Notes: generated from the sequence alone by a model not told the origin. Positions 44,181 through 55,560 are shown, counted from the first letter of the stretch. The stretch: DNA of 64,000 bases from Corydoras sp. C115 (GCA_019802505.1 JAFMOC010000095.1:416501-480500), one strand, 5' to 3'. Program-made: numbers and translations.

Positions 44181-44516
44181 GGTGAACCGAGTGGATGCAG
44201 AGATGACCCGAGTGGACGCAGAGATGACCCGAGAGGACGCAGTGGTGGCCCAAGTGGATGCAGAGATGACCCGAGTGGACGCAGAGATGACCCGAGAGGA
44301 CGCAGAGATGACAAGGAGGATGCAGAGATGACCCGAGTGGACGGAGAGATGACCTGAGTGGACGCAAATGTGTCCCGAGTGGACGCCGCGGAGAACCGAG
44401 TGGACGCAGAGGTGAACCGAGTGGACGCAAAGGTGACCCGAGTAGACCCAAAGGTGAACCGAGTGGACGCAGAGGTGACCCGAGTGGACACAGAGGTGAC
44501 CCGAGTGGACGCAAGT
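44181..44516. repeat. 21-bp tandem array (about 16 units)
   Basis: Unit CGAGTGGACGCAGAGRTGAC plus C; on the plus strand it translates as RVDAEMT/RVDAEVT heptads. Also stop-free in several frames. Confidence 0.9.
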
Positions 44517-45487
44517 GGAACACAGTCTTGGCCCATAAGCTGGGTAACCAGTACAGAGTCCCATGAGAACAAAGCAACCCTCAAAACCTCCAGTCCAGTG
44601 AACCCCTTGTCCGGAGCGGGTGGCACATTGTCCAGAGCGGGTGCGGTAAGGTCCAGAGCGGGGGATATAGACGGCCCCAGCCTGCCTCCTCCTTGGACCA
44701 CTGGACTGCACCCTAGGTGAGGCGCTGGTAATCATGCCTACACTCCCAGACTCTCTCCTCTCCGCCACCTGGACACAGAGGGAGAGAACCAGTACCACGG
44801 CAACACCACATAACGTAAGGTCCTGGTCTACCGAGGCAGGTACTGAGCACTGGACGCACCCTAAACAGAACCCGGCCAGCTAGGGCTGGACGCGACCGAC
44901 ACAGACCGGCAACCGTTCCCCGGCTCGATGCCCCGAACCCTGCAAAACGTGCAGGTGGTGCGGCATGGGTCGCAGGCGGCACGGCATGGATCAGGGGGCG
45001 GCCCGCCAGAGGCACTGAGCGGGGTGAGAAGCGCGTCGCGCTTAGCGTGGAGCGGTAGGCTGACCACGCGACGCGTGTTGCTCGCGGCGCGTGGCGGATT
45101 GCCTATGAAGATCCGCGTAACGCTTGCGACGCGCGGCGAGTCCCGGGATGGACCACCATCGACCAGCCGCGGAGCGCTGGCGGTGAGTGGCGGCTCGCAG
45201 AAGGCGAGCGGGGAAATGCTTGGGTGAAGCGGCGGAATGCTGACAGCGCGCGACTGCCTACGGGGCGGACTACCGGCGGAGCGGGAAGGCGAGCGGGGAA
45301 ATGCGAGGTCTCGCTGACGGCGAGCAGGGACGCACTAGAGTGGGGACGCACAAAGCCACCCCGTCGCAGGGTGCCGGGAGCTTCATCAGGGCCGAGAGAG
45401 GGAGCACAATCTCCCCATAATCCGGGACCCGGTCGATTCCCCGCATCGCTCCAACCTCCGGGGAGTGAGGACTGCAGCAAACTAGAT
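44517..45487. other. GC- and CpG-rich interior of the LTR element
   Basis: Non-repetitive except for short local repeats (GGCGAGCGGGGAAATG twice near 45205-45305). Open frames on both strands show no domain and reflect GC-rich composition. Confidence 0.6.
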
Positions 45488-45831
45488 GGCGGGGCTAGCG
45501 CCAAGCTAAAGTAGCCGATTGCTGCAGTCGGGGGAATGGCTATTGGCGGGGCTAGCGCCGGGTTAAAGTAGCCGGGATGCTGCAGCTGAGGACTAGGCTA
45601 ACGGCGGGGCTAGCGGCGAGCTAATACAGCCGGTACTGCAGCCGAAAAACGCAGCAAATGGTGGGGCTAGCACCAAATTAAAGTAGCCGATTGCTGCAGT
45701 TGGGGAAATGGCTATTGGCGGGGCTAGCGCCGGGTTAAAGTAGCCGGGATGCTGCAGCCAGGGACTAGGCTAGCGGCGCGACTCGCGTCGAGCTAATAGA
45801 GCCGGTGCTGCAGCCGAAAGCGCCGAAGCTA
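45488..45831. repeat. 57-58-bp array arranged as a 172-bp higher-order repeat
   Basis: Six units start at 45488, 45545, 45603, 45660, 45717 and 45775, each beginning near GGCGGGGCTAGC. Units 1 and 4, 2 and 5, and 3 and 6 are closest (for example AATGGCTATT ends units 1 and 4). The array is therefore two copies of a three-part repeat. Confidence 0.85.
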
Positions 45832-45964
45832 ACGGTGCTAATGCGTTCTAGCAGCTGGAACGGTCCGAACGCCGGGGTACGCGGCCGCGGAGAAATAAGG
45901 AAATACAGGACGCTTACCCGGTTGAGAGCTCCTGGACGTCGCAGGGGTTAGAGGCCAGCATTAC

Positions 45965-46392
45965 TGTTACGATCGGGCGTGCTGTCCGTACAAAGGCGCC
46001 GCAGGGCGGTGCAGTGTGGTTTAAGGAAGCGAGCCAGGCGACCAGGTAAGCAAACAAAGAGCAGTTTTAATAGCAGAAGTCAGTGGGAACGCCGCTGAAG
46101 GCACGGCGAGACATGCCGGGAGCAAAACACTTACAAAAATAACCAAACCAAAACGGAAACACCCGACGTACCATCTATGCGTACATCCATATACACAGAT
46201 ACACACACATACAATGCTGGCCTGCTGACTCAGGGCGCATGCGCGCTTTAAGCGTAGACAGCAGGCCACATGTGATCAGGTAGGCCTCAATTCCAGCTCA
46301 AGGGGATGGGCCCTACCTACGGGAGCCCTAAACGGCCAAAAGCCCGAAACAAGGGAGACAGGGGGGAGTGGCCTAGCACTCCCAACCTGACA
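45965..46392 (-). repeat. LTR of the satellite-bearing element (5' in element sense)
   Basis: 428 bp, TGTTACGATCGGGCGTG to CCTGACA. It differs from the other LTR by scattered substitutions and small indels, so the insertion is not very recent. Confidence 0.88.
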
Positions 46393-46397
46393 TATAT

Positions 46398-47035
46398 ACA
46401 ATATAAAAATCTAATTTTCTAATTTTAGTTATTTACAGTCCTACAGGAATGAAATGAATCAAATATTGCACATGTGGTGTCTGATTAAGCAGCAGACAGT
46501 TATTACATACAGATGATTGAAATGTATTGCACCATCAATGATAGATTTATATACACTATGATACATACACTACACTGTCACTTAAACAATAGTTCATTAA
46601 TTAAGTCTTGTAAGCATAGTAATAACAGAAAATACTTACAGACAGGCAATTGCTCTCCATGTCCATACAGGGGAGAACAGTTTGGGTGCTGGGCAGATAC
46701 ACCCAGGTCGTATAGTCGACTAATGGATAAAATAGTCAATAGTCAATAGAAAAAATATTATTAGTGGAAGCCTTTTCCAATGTTCTTGATGTTACTACTT
46801 GGCAGGAGAAGTACAGTGTTTGTTATGAGTCTTTTGAAAGATTTGCGAGCTCCTCCAGAGGCAACTTTTCTCATTTTCTCATCAGGAAATGCCTTTTTCA
46901 CTATCTTCACTATCTTTTAACTAAATTTAAAAATAAATTTACTAGCCACACTTCCTGCATTCTAATGACATATAACCATCTGATTTGCTGTAATAACCCA
47001 GCATGTTAAAAAACACAAGCACCACCTACTGGCAG
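46398..47035. other. Non-coding interval with a SINE scrap
   Basis: A minus-oriented SINE fragment lies at about 46655-46712 (CAGGGGAGAACAGTTTGG, GCTGGGCAGATACACCCAGG). Two frames (46513-46749 and 46764-47009) are open without a domain. Confidence 0.5.
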
Positions 47036-47450
47036 CTTAAAAGATTGCCTGCAGGAAGATGCTGATTAGACAGCATCATGATTACACAGGTGTGTCTTAG
47101 GCTAACCACAATAAAGCGCAACTCTAAAATGTGTGGTTCACTTTTACTGCATTGCAGAGGGGTTAGAAAACCAGTCTGATGTGACCACCATTTGCTTCAC
47201 ACAATGCAACACATTTTTTCAATACGCATTATATCATTGAGTCGAGGTAGAGACCCCGGTGAGGATGACGAGCATCCTTCCCTGAGATGGTTTTTGCAAA
47301 AATTATTTTGTTATGCAAATCGATTTTTGTAGCAACTGTCTGGGTGGCTGATCTCAGACCATCTTCTCCAGGTCAAGATGCTGGATGTGGCGATCCTTGG
47401 CTGGTGTGGTAACACATCATCTGTGGTTGTGAGGCCGGTTGGTTGAACTT
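47036..47450. mobile_element. Fossil Tc1-like transposon, rearranged
   Basis: Contains GATGCTGATTAGACAGCAT, CACAGGTGTGTCTTAGGCT and, from 47236, transposase-derived text (GTGAGGATGACGAGCATCC, AGGTCAAGATGCTGGATGTG, GGCTGGTGTGGTAACACATC). It is the same family as 20554-21600. Order and orientation suggest internal deletion. Confidence 0.6.
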
Positions 47451-48725
47451 TTAATTCTTCTTAATTGCTATGATACTTGCAAAATAATTTTTAATAGGTA
47501 CTGTTCATGCTTTTTAGTTTAATCAGTTTAATCAGTTTTTTGTCTTGTTTAAAGCGTATTTTTTTAAAAGTTGTTTTCTATTGTCAGAAATTATTTAATA
47601 AATTTAATTGCTACTGTTACATGAATGTTCTTTTTATTTTAATCTTTTTGGCTTCTTTCAAATATTAATCTTTTGGGCTTTTATTTTTTCAAGCTAAAAT
47701 CATGGTTTACCCAATCAGTCATCCTGCCACATATGATCTTACCCCCTCCATCCATACATAATCAGCGATGCACAATGCCCTCTAGGCTAAGTGTTAGATC
47801 ATCTTGCATCATGAAAATTGCTTACTAAAATGAAAAGGGGAAACCTGCTATCCACAAATCAGAAAGCCCACTTGGCTTGTGCTTACTCATCTGTTAAAAG
47901 TGGCAGAAGCTGGAAACTTTGTACAAGAAGGCATTTGACAGTGGCATGCTGCTCTGTCCATGTAGCACATGCTGCAGGCTCTGGCATTCCCTATTGGCTT
48001 CCAGGTCATTGGGTAGCAGCAGTAGGGGGGCATGCTCGAAGCCTCATGACAACCTTCTAAGTCACAGCTGGATCTGTAACAAGGTATCATTGGAAGTGAG
48101 TTGGCAAAACATTAGTGGATTAAAAAGCGTGAAGATTTGTCATGATATTATTTGTAAATGTGTTGCTGATTAGGAATGATGATCTCAAGATGTTATGATT
48201 TTCTAATGCAAGAGGAAGCAAAAAAAAAAAACATTAAATTATCAAAGCAGTGTGTTTGGTAAAATTTGTTGCTAGTGGAATTACAGTAATTTAATTAATT
48301 CATCCTGGATATCATCAAATAACACACTTCTAATTTATTAAATACAGGAGTTTCGTTTAGTCCATTTGCCACATGTGCATAAAATCAAGCACCTAGGATT
48401 GCCATTTTGGATAACTATATGTATCTGACTTCATGGGAGCCATTTGGGAAAGGCACTATTTTATTTTAGTATGTCTGTGCACCAGTGCAAACTACAAGAT
48501 CTATGGTTGAGTGGTGTGAAAGAACCTAACTGAAACACACTCAGAGCCCTGATCTCAAATGCATAAAACACGAAAGGGTTGTGAGCCATGTCCAACCTCA
48601 GTCTCCCAAATGTTCTTTTGGATGAATGGGCAACTACTAGTGACACCCTATATAATCTTGCAGAACCAACATAAAATGAGATGTAATAAAGCTCATATAA
48701 TTGTGTAAGTGTGTAGTTTTACATA
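47451..48725. other. Non-coding interval
   Basis: A slightly GC-richer patch at 47820-48080 has open frames on both strands but no domain. Confidence 0.5.
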
Positions 48726-48990
48726 GGGTGGCACGGTTTCCATGTTCTCCCTGCGTTTCCTCCGGGTTCTCGAGTTTCCTCCCACTGTCCAAAAACATGG
48801 ATCAAGGTAAATTGAATGCTTCAAATTTCCCCATATAGAGTGTGTTTGTGTGAGTGTCTGTGTGAGTAAGTGATAGATTGACGCCCTGTCCTGGGTGTAT
48901 CTGCCCAGCGCCTGAAATGTTCGCCCCAGGATGGGCATGGGGAATCCTCCCCGCGACCCTAATATAGGATAAAGCGGAAGATAATGGATG
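48726..48990 (+). repeat. SINE copy lacking the tRNA-like core
   Basis: GGGTGGCACGG is joined directly to TTTCCATGTTCTCC, so the A and B boxes are deleted. The 3' body and (ATGG)n tail are present, and a second short tail-like piece follows (GACTAAGCGGAAGATGGATA). Confidence 0.8.
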
Positions 48991-50030
48991 GATGGATTTT
49001 TACTCCTTGACCCTAGTTGCAGACTAAGCGGAAGATGGATAGTTTTACTGATCGGCACAATGTTTAAAGTTTTAGTTTATTGATAATATTATGCTTTTTA
49101 CTTACAGTGATGAATGTTTTTAAAACGATAATGTTTTACAGTGTTATAAACCTGAACTCCTAAATAGTAAGGTAAATCAATGGTGGGAAGGTAAAACTGC
49201 CTGCTTTGGTTATAAAAAAAAATTAGTTATTTAAATCTTCAAGTGTTTATTCAAGAATCCCTGTGATTCTTTGTGAAAATGAATGTATTTAATGGTCTTT
49301 GAAATGACAATTGAGAATCAATTGAAGTTTAATCATCAAAATCCCTCTGATACTCGGTGAAGATAAACATGTCCTGGGTTCTTTGTTATAGCATATTAGC
49401 AGTGTTGTGGATAACACAACGTGTGTTGTGGGAATAATTCAAAAGAAAGCATGTGACTTTAGCACTACTGTTAGTGTTGCCAACTTAGCGACTTTGTCAC
49501 TCGCTTTATTTAGTGAATTTTTAGACCCACATATTTTTTTGTACAAAGCGACTAGTGATAAATCTAGTGACTTCTGGTGTATTACGAAACTCTGAGGTGA
49601 ACACACATGCTGTTTAGTTATTGTCCTCAGTGACTGGGTGAGCATACGATTTCCCACAATTAGACGAGTGGGTAGCATGTATTAAGCCGCTATGTGTTTG
49701 CTGTCACATGGATACAGGACGCACTAACTCGTGCTCAATCTTTGTTGATTGTGGCTGGGAGATTGTCCCAGCAAGTCAGTGTTCTGTCTGAGCAGCTGGG
49801 GTAAATAGGAGCCTACCCAGTGTCTCAGCACTGTCAATCCATCTATTTTAGCCCAAGTTGGTGTTGCCCTTTTTTTCTTTTACACCTTTTATTTATTTTG
49901 GGTAGAGTGTGTATGATTTCTGAGGTAAACGTGTTTGTTTGCTTGTGCCATAATAAGAGTAGTGTGCCATCTAATGCATGGTTTGGTTTGTATAGGTCAG
50001 GTTAGTTAATCAAATGTGTAGTAAATAGGT
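48991..50030. other. Non-coding interval
   Basis: The stretch 49465-49600 (GTGTTGCCAACTTAGCGACT, ACAAAGCGACTAGTGATAAA) resembles a dispersed fish repeat, with the GCGACT words repeated in both orientations. Otherwise nothing is seen. Confidence 0.45.
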
Positions 50031-50426
50031 AGTAAGTGGTAAAAAACTGCTAATTTCTGCAGCTTAATTCTCTACAACTTTACAATATCAGACAATTTTT
50101 GACTTGTTAGTCCAAGTCCTCATCATCCTTCTATTTTGACTACATCAATGCATTTCCTGTAGGTCTCTGATCATTTCTCTTTACCTGATCCAGAACTCTT
50201 TGCCCACATTACTCCACTTCTTGTCTCTCTTCATCATTTTTTTCTTCTCTTTCTCTTAGCTCTAATGAATTGTATATAGTATTCCAACCTCACCCTGGGC
50301 CAACTTTTTACTCTATATCATTTACTGCTGCTAAGTGGTGAAATGATCCACTCTGTTTATAATAAAGACTGCATTTTTCAAGAAACATCTCAAGACATCT
50401 TTTTTGGATGCGCTCTCTTTAGAACA

Positions 50427-50462
<36 letters not shown>
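50031..50462 (+). repeat. Probable decayed L2 3' end with A tract
   Basis: GTGGTGAAATGATCCACTCTG and TTCAAGAAACATCTCAAGACA correspond to the L2 C-terminal coding region (WNDLP...FKKHLKT). An A32 run lies at 50430-50461. Confidence 0.45.
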
Positions 50463-50463
<1 letters not shown>

Positions 50464-51832
50464 AGGGTGTGAAATAATTTTGATCGGTAATTACTGCTTT
50501 GGCATTAAAAAAAATAATTTTAAAAGTCATTTTTGAATACAGCAAAAAGAAAACTATTAATTTAACAGCCAATTTAATTTAACAATAGTTATACAAAAAG
50601 AAATCATCTTTGTTCGGATCAAGTTTATCAGCAATTCTTATGTTTTCCCCTTATGGTTTGGTTTATGTTATGCAAAAGCACCTCTCTATGCATAGCTCTT
50701 TTTTGTTTTGCGACATTAGAATATCAGAGCCATGTAAATCTAATCAATTATACAGTTCTTCCCAATAAAATATTCAATATAAAACAAAGCACATTTTCAA
50801 AAAGTCACAGTATAATGAGAAATTTAAATTGGACAGATAAACCGTTTGCTTAGAAATGCCAGTGAGCCGGTGACTTGCCATCCATAAATGTTGTCACTCT
50901 TATATCTCCAAGCTTGAATTCTGGCACTATTTCAAGATTTTTAATGAACCCAGACATCAGAGACATGAAACCCTGGTGATGCATTGTCCATTTGTATCAG
51001 GGAGGAACATGGTGGACAAAGGAGTGTAAAAGAGGCGAGATATACATGTTTGATATACTTATTTGAGCTTTGTAAGGGATGTTTCCATGTTTATAGGCTT
51101 TCATTAAAAACATGGAAAATATACATTAATGTATCAAAAAAGATTTTAAACTACTGTTTGGAATATTTATTAACTTGCACTATATTCCATGCACTGCACT
51201 TTAATCAAACATAGGCTACTTTAAGGGGCTCAGGGAGACCAGAATGAGTGTCTCGCTGTGATTCAAAAGAAGTGTGCCAAATGTTATCAACTCAATATTA
51301 GCAGACAACAACAATGTTTAAAACAGAAGCAAGGGAAATTTGGTTTCTGTTCTATGTTTTACAATTTGCCCACATGTGGCACTATATATTTTTTCTGAGT
51401 ATATATGGAAATTATTAGTTAATTTTATTAGAATTATTGAAGGAACATCATAAACACAAGGCAATGAGCCAGAAATAAAAAGTAATACTACCTTTGCAGA
51501 GATTGAAAATCACAATTTCTGAGAAAGTTGCAGTTACACATTGCAAAATAATGTTGCCATTAAACTATGGACATGTTATCAATAGCAGTGCACAGCATGT
51601 CTTGTTTGAACAACTGTTTTCACAGCTGCCCATACTCTTCCATGCATTTATTTGAATCCAATTGGCAATATAAGCAGAATATAAGAAAGACCAACTTTAC
51701 AGAATATATATTAATTACCATACTTGCTGATAATAGAACAGTTAATGTTTCTTAGTGTACATTGTTACAATATTACTTAAAATTTCGAAAAAAATATATA
51801 GTTCCGACAACACAAAATGACATGATTTGATA

Positions 51833-51834
<2 letters not shown>
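50463..51834. other. AT-rich non-coding interval
   Basis: No supported feature. Confidence 0.55.

Positions 51835-51890
<56 letters not shown>
51835..51890. repeat. (TTA)n microsatellite
   Basis: About 18 units. Confidence 0.95.
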
Positions 51891-52486
51891 GGTGTTGGTG
51901 ATGATAACAATAATGGTTAGCAGTGATAAAAGTGTTATTTTTATTTTTGAAGTGGTTAGTAGTTTTATTTTTCACATTTTTTTCAGCTAAGAATTAAGAA
52001 AATAATTTTACATATATTAGTTTTAAAAAACATAATAAAAACATAATAACTTTTATTTTATTTAGCCTATATCTTAGGGTCTAGCTTTCTTTATGGACTC
52101 TGTAGAAGTGTATTACCTCAATCTCTTGTGATGCTTGGTGCACACACAATCCATAACCGAGGAACGGATTTTTGAATCTTGACATTTGGAGAGTATCCCC
52201 TGCTGACTTAATCATGCCAAATATTGCGTGTCATTTGTGGGCTACACATGGACCTGGCTGATGGTAGTAGTAGTAATTTGCCTCTGCTGTGCATGGGCTC
52301 CTGTAGGGCTCAGTCTCAGTCTCTTATTTTCCTGTCACGCTTGTTCATAGCAATAACAATGAGGATCATCATGCAATAGATAGTTATGGAAATGTTTGGT
52401 TATGAATTGTGAATTGTTCTGACTATGCAGGCATTTTTACATAAAAAAGCCTATTTTGATACAGAACATGATATATATGTATGTCT
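51891..52486. other. Non-coding interval
   Basis: No supported feature. Confidence 0.55.
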
Positions 52487-52577
52487 GGGCGGCACGGTGG
52501 CTTAGTGGTTAGCACGTTCGCCTCTCAGCGCTAGGGATTCCAGGTTTGAATCCCAATCTGGGTGGTGTTTCCATGTT
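52487..52577 (+). mobile_element. 3'-truncated SINE head
   Basis: Only the tRNA-like head with a perfect A box and a changed B box (GGTTTGAATCC) survives, ending at GTTTCCATGTTTTT. This is the opposite truncation to the usual 5' loss in retroposons, so a later deletion is likely. Confidence 0.85.
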
Positions 52578-52639
52578 TTTAGTAATGTTCTGTCTGAATT
52601 AATCCACGTCATTAAATATTGAATGGCTATAAAACAACT

Positions 52640-52810
52640 TATTTTTCAGAAGAGCAGCATAGAGAACTGTTGCATCACAGATAGAGAACTCATTCTCAGT
52701 GGCGCTGTGGGAGAAAGCGGAGGTGTCGGCGATGAACTTCGATTAGAAATAATTAAAGCACCTGACTCAGCTTCTGATGAACGTGCATTATACGCATCCT
52801 GTTACACTCG
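52640..52810 (+). repeat. LTR-like repeat fragment, inverted copy
   Basis: CAGTGGCGCTGTGGGAGAAAG and the following 150 bp are the reverse complement of the 3' half of 53619-53875 (TCAGGTGCGTTAATTAT, TTCTCCCACAGCGCCACTG). The middle of the repeat is missing. Confidence 0.55.
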
Positions 52811-53339
52811 TGTAGCCCCATGTAAAAAATCACCAACAATAACCTCATAAAATTGCAATATTTTTTAAGGAAAATAACACTCATCAAAAATCTTGAATAA
52901 ATCCTAATTATTTGTACACAATAATATACAAATATACTTTAATTAGTTCCATTAGGACGTCCTCTTCTATTGCCTATGAGCAAATGCTGAAAGTCGAGTT
53001 TTGGTCCTGTAATAAGTTTTAATTGGGTATAAATATCTGCTCATCAAAAGTACTCTCCAATCAGAGGGCGTAAATACACGGACATAACTTGCACCAGCTA
53101 AAGGGCCTTGGTTTTGCCAACTCAAAATCTGATTGGTTAAAGCAAAAGGTTGCTGGACACTTATTAAGCTACCAGGCACTCAGACCGATCAGTGGAGGTT
53201 TTGGGCATATGATTTAACCCTGGCAAAAAATAATGTTGAAATGTGATTGGTTAAATGTTAAATAAGAAAATAGTCTGGAAGTGGAGCAACTGAGGTAAAT
53301 GCTATGAAAAGATGAGGACAGACCATTTGGAATAATTTA

Positions 53340-53450
53340 ATACGTTTTTATGGACTAAAATATATTCATCAGGCTGAGCTTCATCAGCTGTGTTAATTAT
53401 CTGTAATCAAAGTCCATTGCCAATGACTTCTTCCCCAGCGCCACTGTGCT
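53340..53450 (-). repeat. Small LTR-like fragment
   Basis: GTTAATTATCTGTAATCAAAGTCCATTGCC and CCCCAGCGCCACTGTG match the end of the same repeat. Confidence 0.45.
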
Positions 53451-53618
53451 GGTGTTATAAACTGGCTCTTTATACTACATTTATGCATAATAAGATTTTT
53501 TTTTTTTTTTTAACAGAGAATGTATTTTGTGTACAAATAATCAGGATTTAATCAGGATTATTGCTGTGTGTTATTTTGCTAAATAATATTGTCATTTTAT
53601 GAGATTATTGTTGTACAT

Positions 53619-53875
53619 GTAACAGGGAGGGTATAAATGAAGAACGGAGACAGGATTTCACTGGCTCAGAAACAGGCTTTATTTACACTTTATTTTAAAT
53701 TTATTAAAACACACGTGTTGGCCAGTAGTTCTTGCCATGCCCCCATTTTCTGCAATTCGTGGTTGATTCTTGCAGCTTATAAAGCACATTTATCAGATGC
53801 AGTCAAGTCAGGTGCGTTAATTATCAAAGTCCATCTTCAATGCCTTCTCCTTCTCCCACAGCGCCACTGTCTTAA
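53619..53875 (-). repeat. LTR-like repeat, most complete copy
   Basis: Begins TGTAACAGGGAGG and includes GAGACAGGATTTCACTGG, AACAGGCTTTATTTAC, CAGCTTATAAAGC and CCCACAGCGCCACTG. The minus-strand sense gives TATAAG before an AATAAAGCCTGTT signal, consistent with an LTR. The other boundary is unclear. Confidence 0.5.
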
Positions 53876-54050
53876 ATGTTTATTTTTCACATTAAAACAA
53901 AATGTTTTATGTTTTTGAATTATCACAGCAGATTAACTAAATTACTCTAAAATAGAGTTGATTGATTGAGAATGATTGAGAGTATTGTTTATATTATTTT
54001 ATATTAATTTTTTATAATATTAATATTTATTTTTGTCATTTTTACCAGGA

Positions 54051-54378
54051 GGGCGGCACGGTGGCTTAGTGGTTAGCACGTTCACCTCTCAGCGCTAGGG
54101 ATTACCGGTTCGAATCCCCATCTTGGTGGAGTTTCCATGTTCTCCCCGTGTCCGCGTGGGTTTCCTCCGGGTTCTCCGGTTTCCTCCCACAGTCCAAAAA
54201 CATGAATGAAGTCAATTGAGTTCTCCAAATTGCCCCATATAGAGTGTGTATGTTTGTGTGAGTGAGTGTGTGCCCAGTGATAGATTGGCACCCTGTCCTG
54301 TGTGTATCTGCCCAGTGCCCGAAACGTTCTCCCCTGGATGGACATGGGGAATCCCCCCCGCGACCCTAATATAGGATC
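54051..54378 (+). mobile_element. tRNA-derived SINE, first of a tandem pair
   Basis: Perfect A and B boxes (TGGCTTAGTGG, GGTTCGAATCC). The copy stops at CCCTAATATAGGAT and is fused to a second, older SINE body. Confidence 0.88.
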
Positions 54379-54578
54379 CTAGTTTCAAAACCCAATCTGT
54401 GTGGAGTTTCTATGTTCTCCCTGTATCCGTGTGGGTTTCCCTAGTTTCCTCCCATAGTCCAAAAACATGGATTCATGGTAAATTGAATGCTCTAAATTGC
54501 CCCCAATAGAATGTATTTGTGTGTGTCTGTGTGAGCGATAGATAGAGCCCAGCGATAGATTGGCGACTTGTTCTGTAT
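54379..54578 (+). repeat. Second SINE body fused to the first
   Basis: Starts after the B box (CAAAACCCAATCTGTGTGG) and runs to CCCAGCGATAGATTGGCGAC. It is more diverged than its partner, so the newer copy inserted into or recombined with an older one. Confidence 0.8.
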
Positions 54579-54651
54579 ATTATCATTTTTTAATATTTTT
54601 TTTACCCAAAAGCAATTTCTAAAAAAAAAAAAAAAAAAAAAAGGATCGGTA

Positions 54652-54652
<1 letters not shown>

Positions 54653-54720
<68 letters not shown>
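54653..54720. repeat. (AT)n microsatellite, left of SINE
   Basis: About 33 units; continues as the tract at 55069 on the other side of the SINE. Confidence 0.93.
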
Positions 54721-54723
<3 letters not shown>

Positions 54724-55068
54724 TTCATTCATTATCTCCCGCTTTATCCTCTATTGGGGTCGCGGTGGGGTTCCCCATGCCCATCCAGGGGAGAGCATCT
54801 CGGGCGCTGGGCAGACAGACCCAGGACAGGGCGCCAATCCATCGCTGGGCACACACTCACTCACACAGACACACTCTATATGGGGCAATTTTGAGAATTC
54901 AATTGACTTGATCCGTGTTTTTGGACTGTGGGAGGAAACCGGAGAACCCGGAGGAAACCCACGCAGACACGGGGAGAACATGAAAAAACTCCACCCAGAT
55001 GGGGATTCGAACCGGGAATCCCTAGCGCTGAGAGGCGAACGTGCTGACCACTAAGCCACCGTGCCACC
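54721..55068 (-). mobile_element. Full-length tRNA-derived SINE inside an AT tract
   Basis: Complete minus-oriented copy with intact A and B boxes; (ATGA)n tail at 54721. Both flanks are AT repeat, so the target duplication is masked. Confidence 0.9.
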
Positions 55069-55293
<225 letters not shown>

Positions 55294-55399
55294 TATTCCA
55301 GAATTAATTACCTATGATCTATATTAATGCTTCACGTAAAATAAATGAATTCTTTACCGCTTTTACTAGTCTTTCACAAAGATTTACAATTCTATAAAC

Positions 55400-55516
55400 A
55401 TAACCGCTCGTCGGCGAGAAACGCCCGTCAGTCGTCGACCAATCAGCATAATTTAAAACTCCACGGGCGCGGTGCTGTCGTCCAATAGAAATTAGATTTT
55501 TTATGACGACGGCAAC
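55400..55516 (+). promoter_or_regulatory. CpG-rich candidate promoter with two CCAAT boxes
   Basis: CpG dinucleotides are dense compared with the surrounding AT-rich DNA. CCAAT boxes lie at 55439-55443 (GACCAATCAG) and 55482-55486 (GTCCAATAGAA), 43 bp apart. No TATA box is seen. TATGACGACGG just before the start codon is CpG-containing and could be part of a short 5' UTR. This is the usual look of a housekeeping-type vertebrate promoter. Confidence 0.5.
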
Positions 55517-55560
55517 ATGGCGCTGCGCATGATTCGCTTTTACAAGAGGGATCCTTTTCA
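55517..55560 (+). CDS. Candidate first coding exon of a host gene
   Basis: ATG in a strong context (GGCAACATGG: A at -3, G at +4) opens 14 codons, MALRMIRFYKRDPF, plus two nt. A consensus donor follows, CA|GTAAGTTTT. The peptide has four basic residues before the first acidic one, like the start of a mitochondrial targeting sequence. The remaining exons must lie beyond the window. In tetrapods GPR183 lies near TM9SF2 and CLYBL, and human CLYBL (a mitochondrial enzyme) begins MALR. That makes clybl a possible identity, but four residues are weak evidence and I give no symbol. Confidence 0.45.

Larger units (their letters stand above)
42699..46392 (-). mobile_element. Complete non-autonomous LTR element filled with satellites
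   Basis: Two LTRs (42699-43119 and 45965-46392) are flanked by TATAT (42694-42698 and 46393-46397). On the plus strand the left LTR is followed by TATCGCCCCCCTG, a polypurine tract complement, so the element is minus-oriented like its Gypsy neighbours. The 2.85-kb interior has no gag, protease, RT or integrase motif in any frame. It consists largely of a 27-bp array, a 21-bp array and a 57-58-bp array. Mobility would need proteins from another element. Confidence 0.88.

Noticed and set aside
43053..44798. Large overlapping minus-strand open frames (292, 305 and 275 aa)
   Set aside because: They arise from stop-free 27-bp and 21-bp tandem repeats in GC-rich DNA, are open in several frames at once and show no domain. 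Not annotated as genes.
44928..45514. Open frames in the GC-rich interior of the satellite LTR element as a gag-like gene
   Set aside because: No zinc knuckle, protease or gag motif; composition alone explains them.
47818..48173. Open frames on both strands as a possible exon
   Set aside because: No splice signals or domain recognised; cannot be supported.
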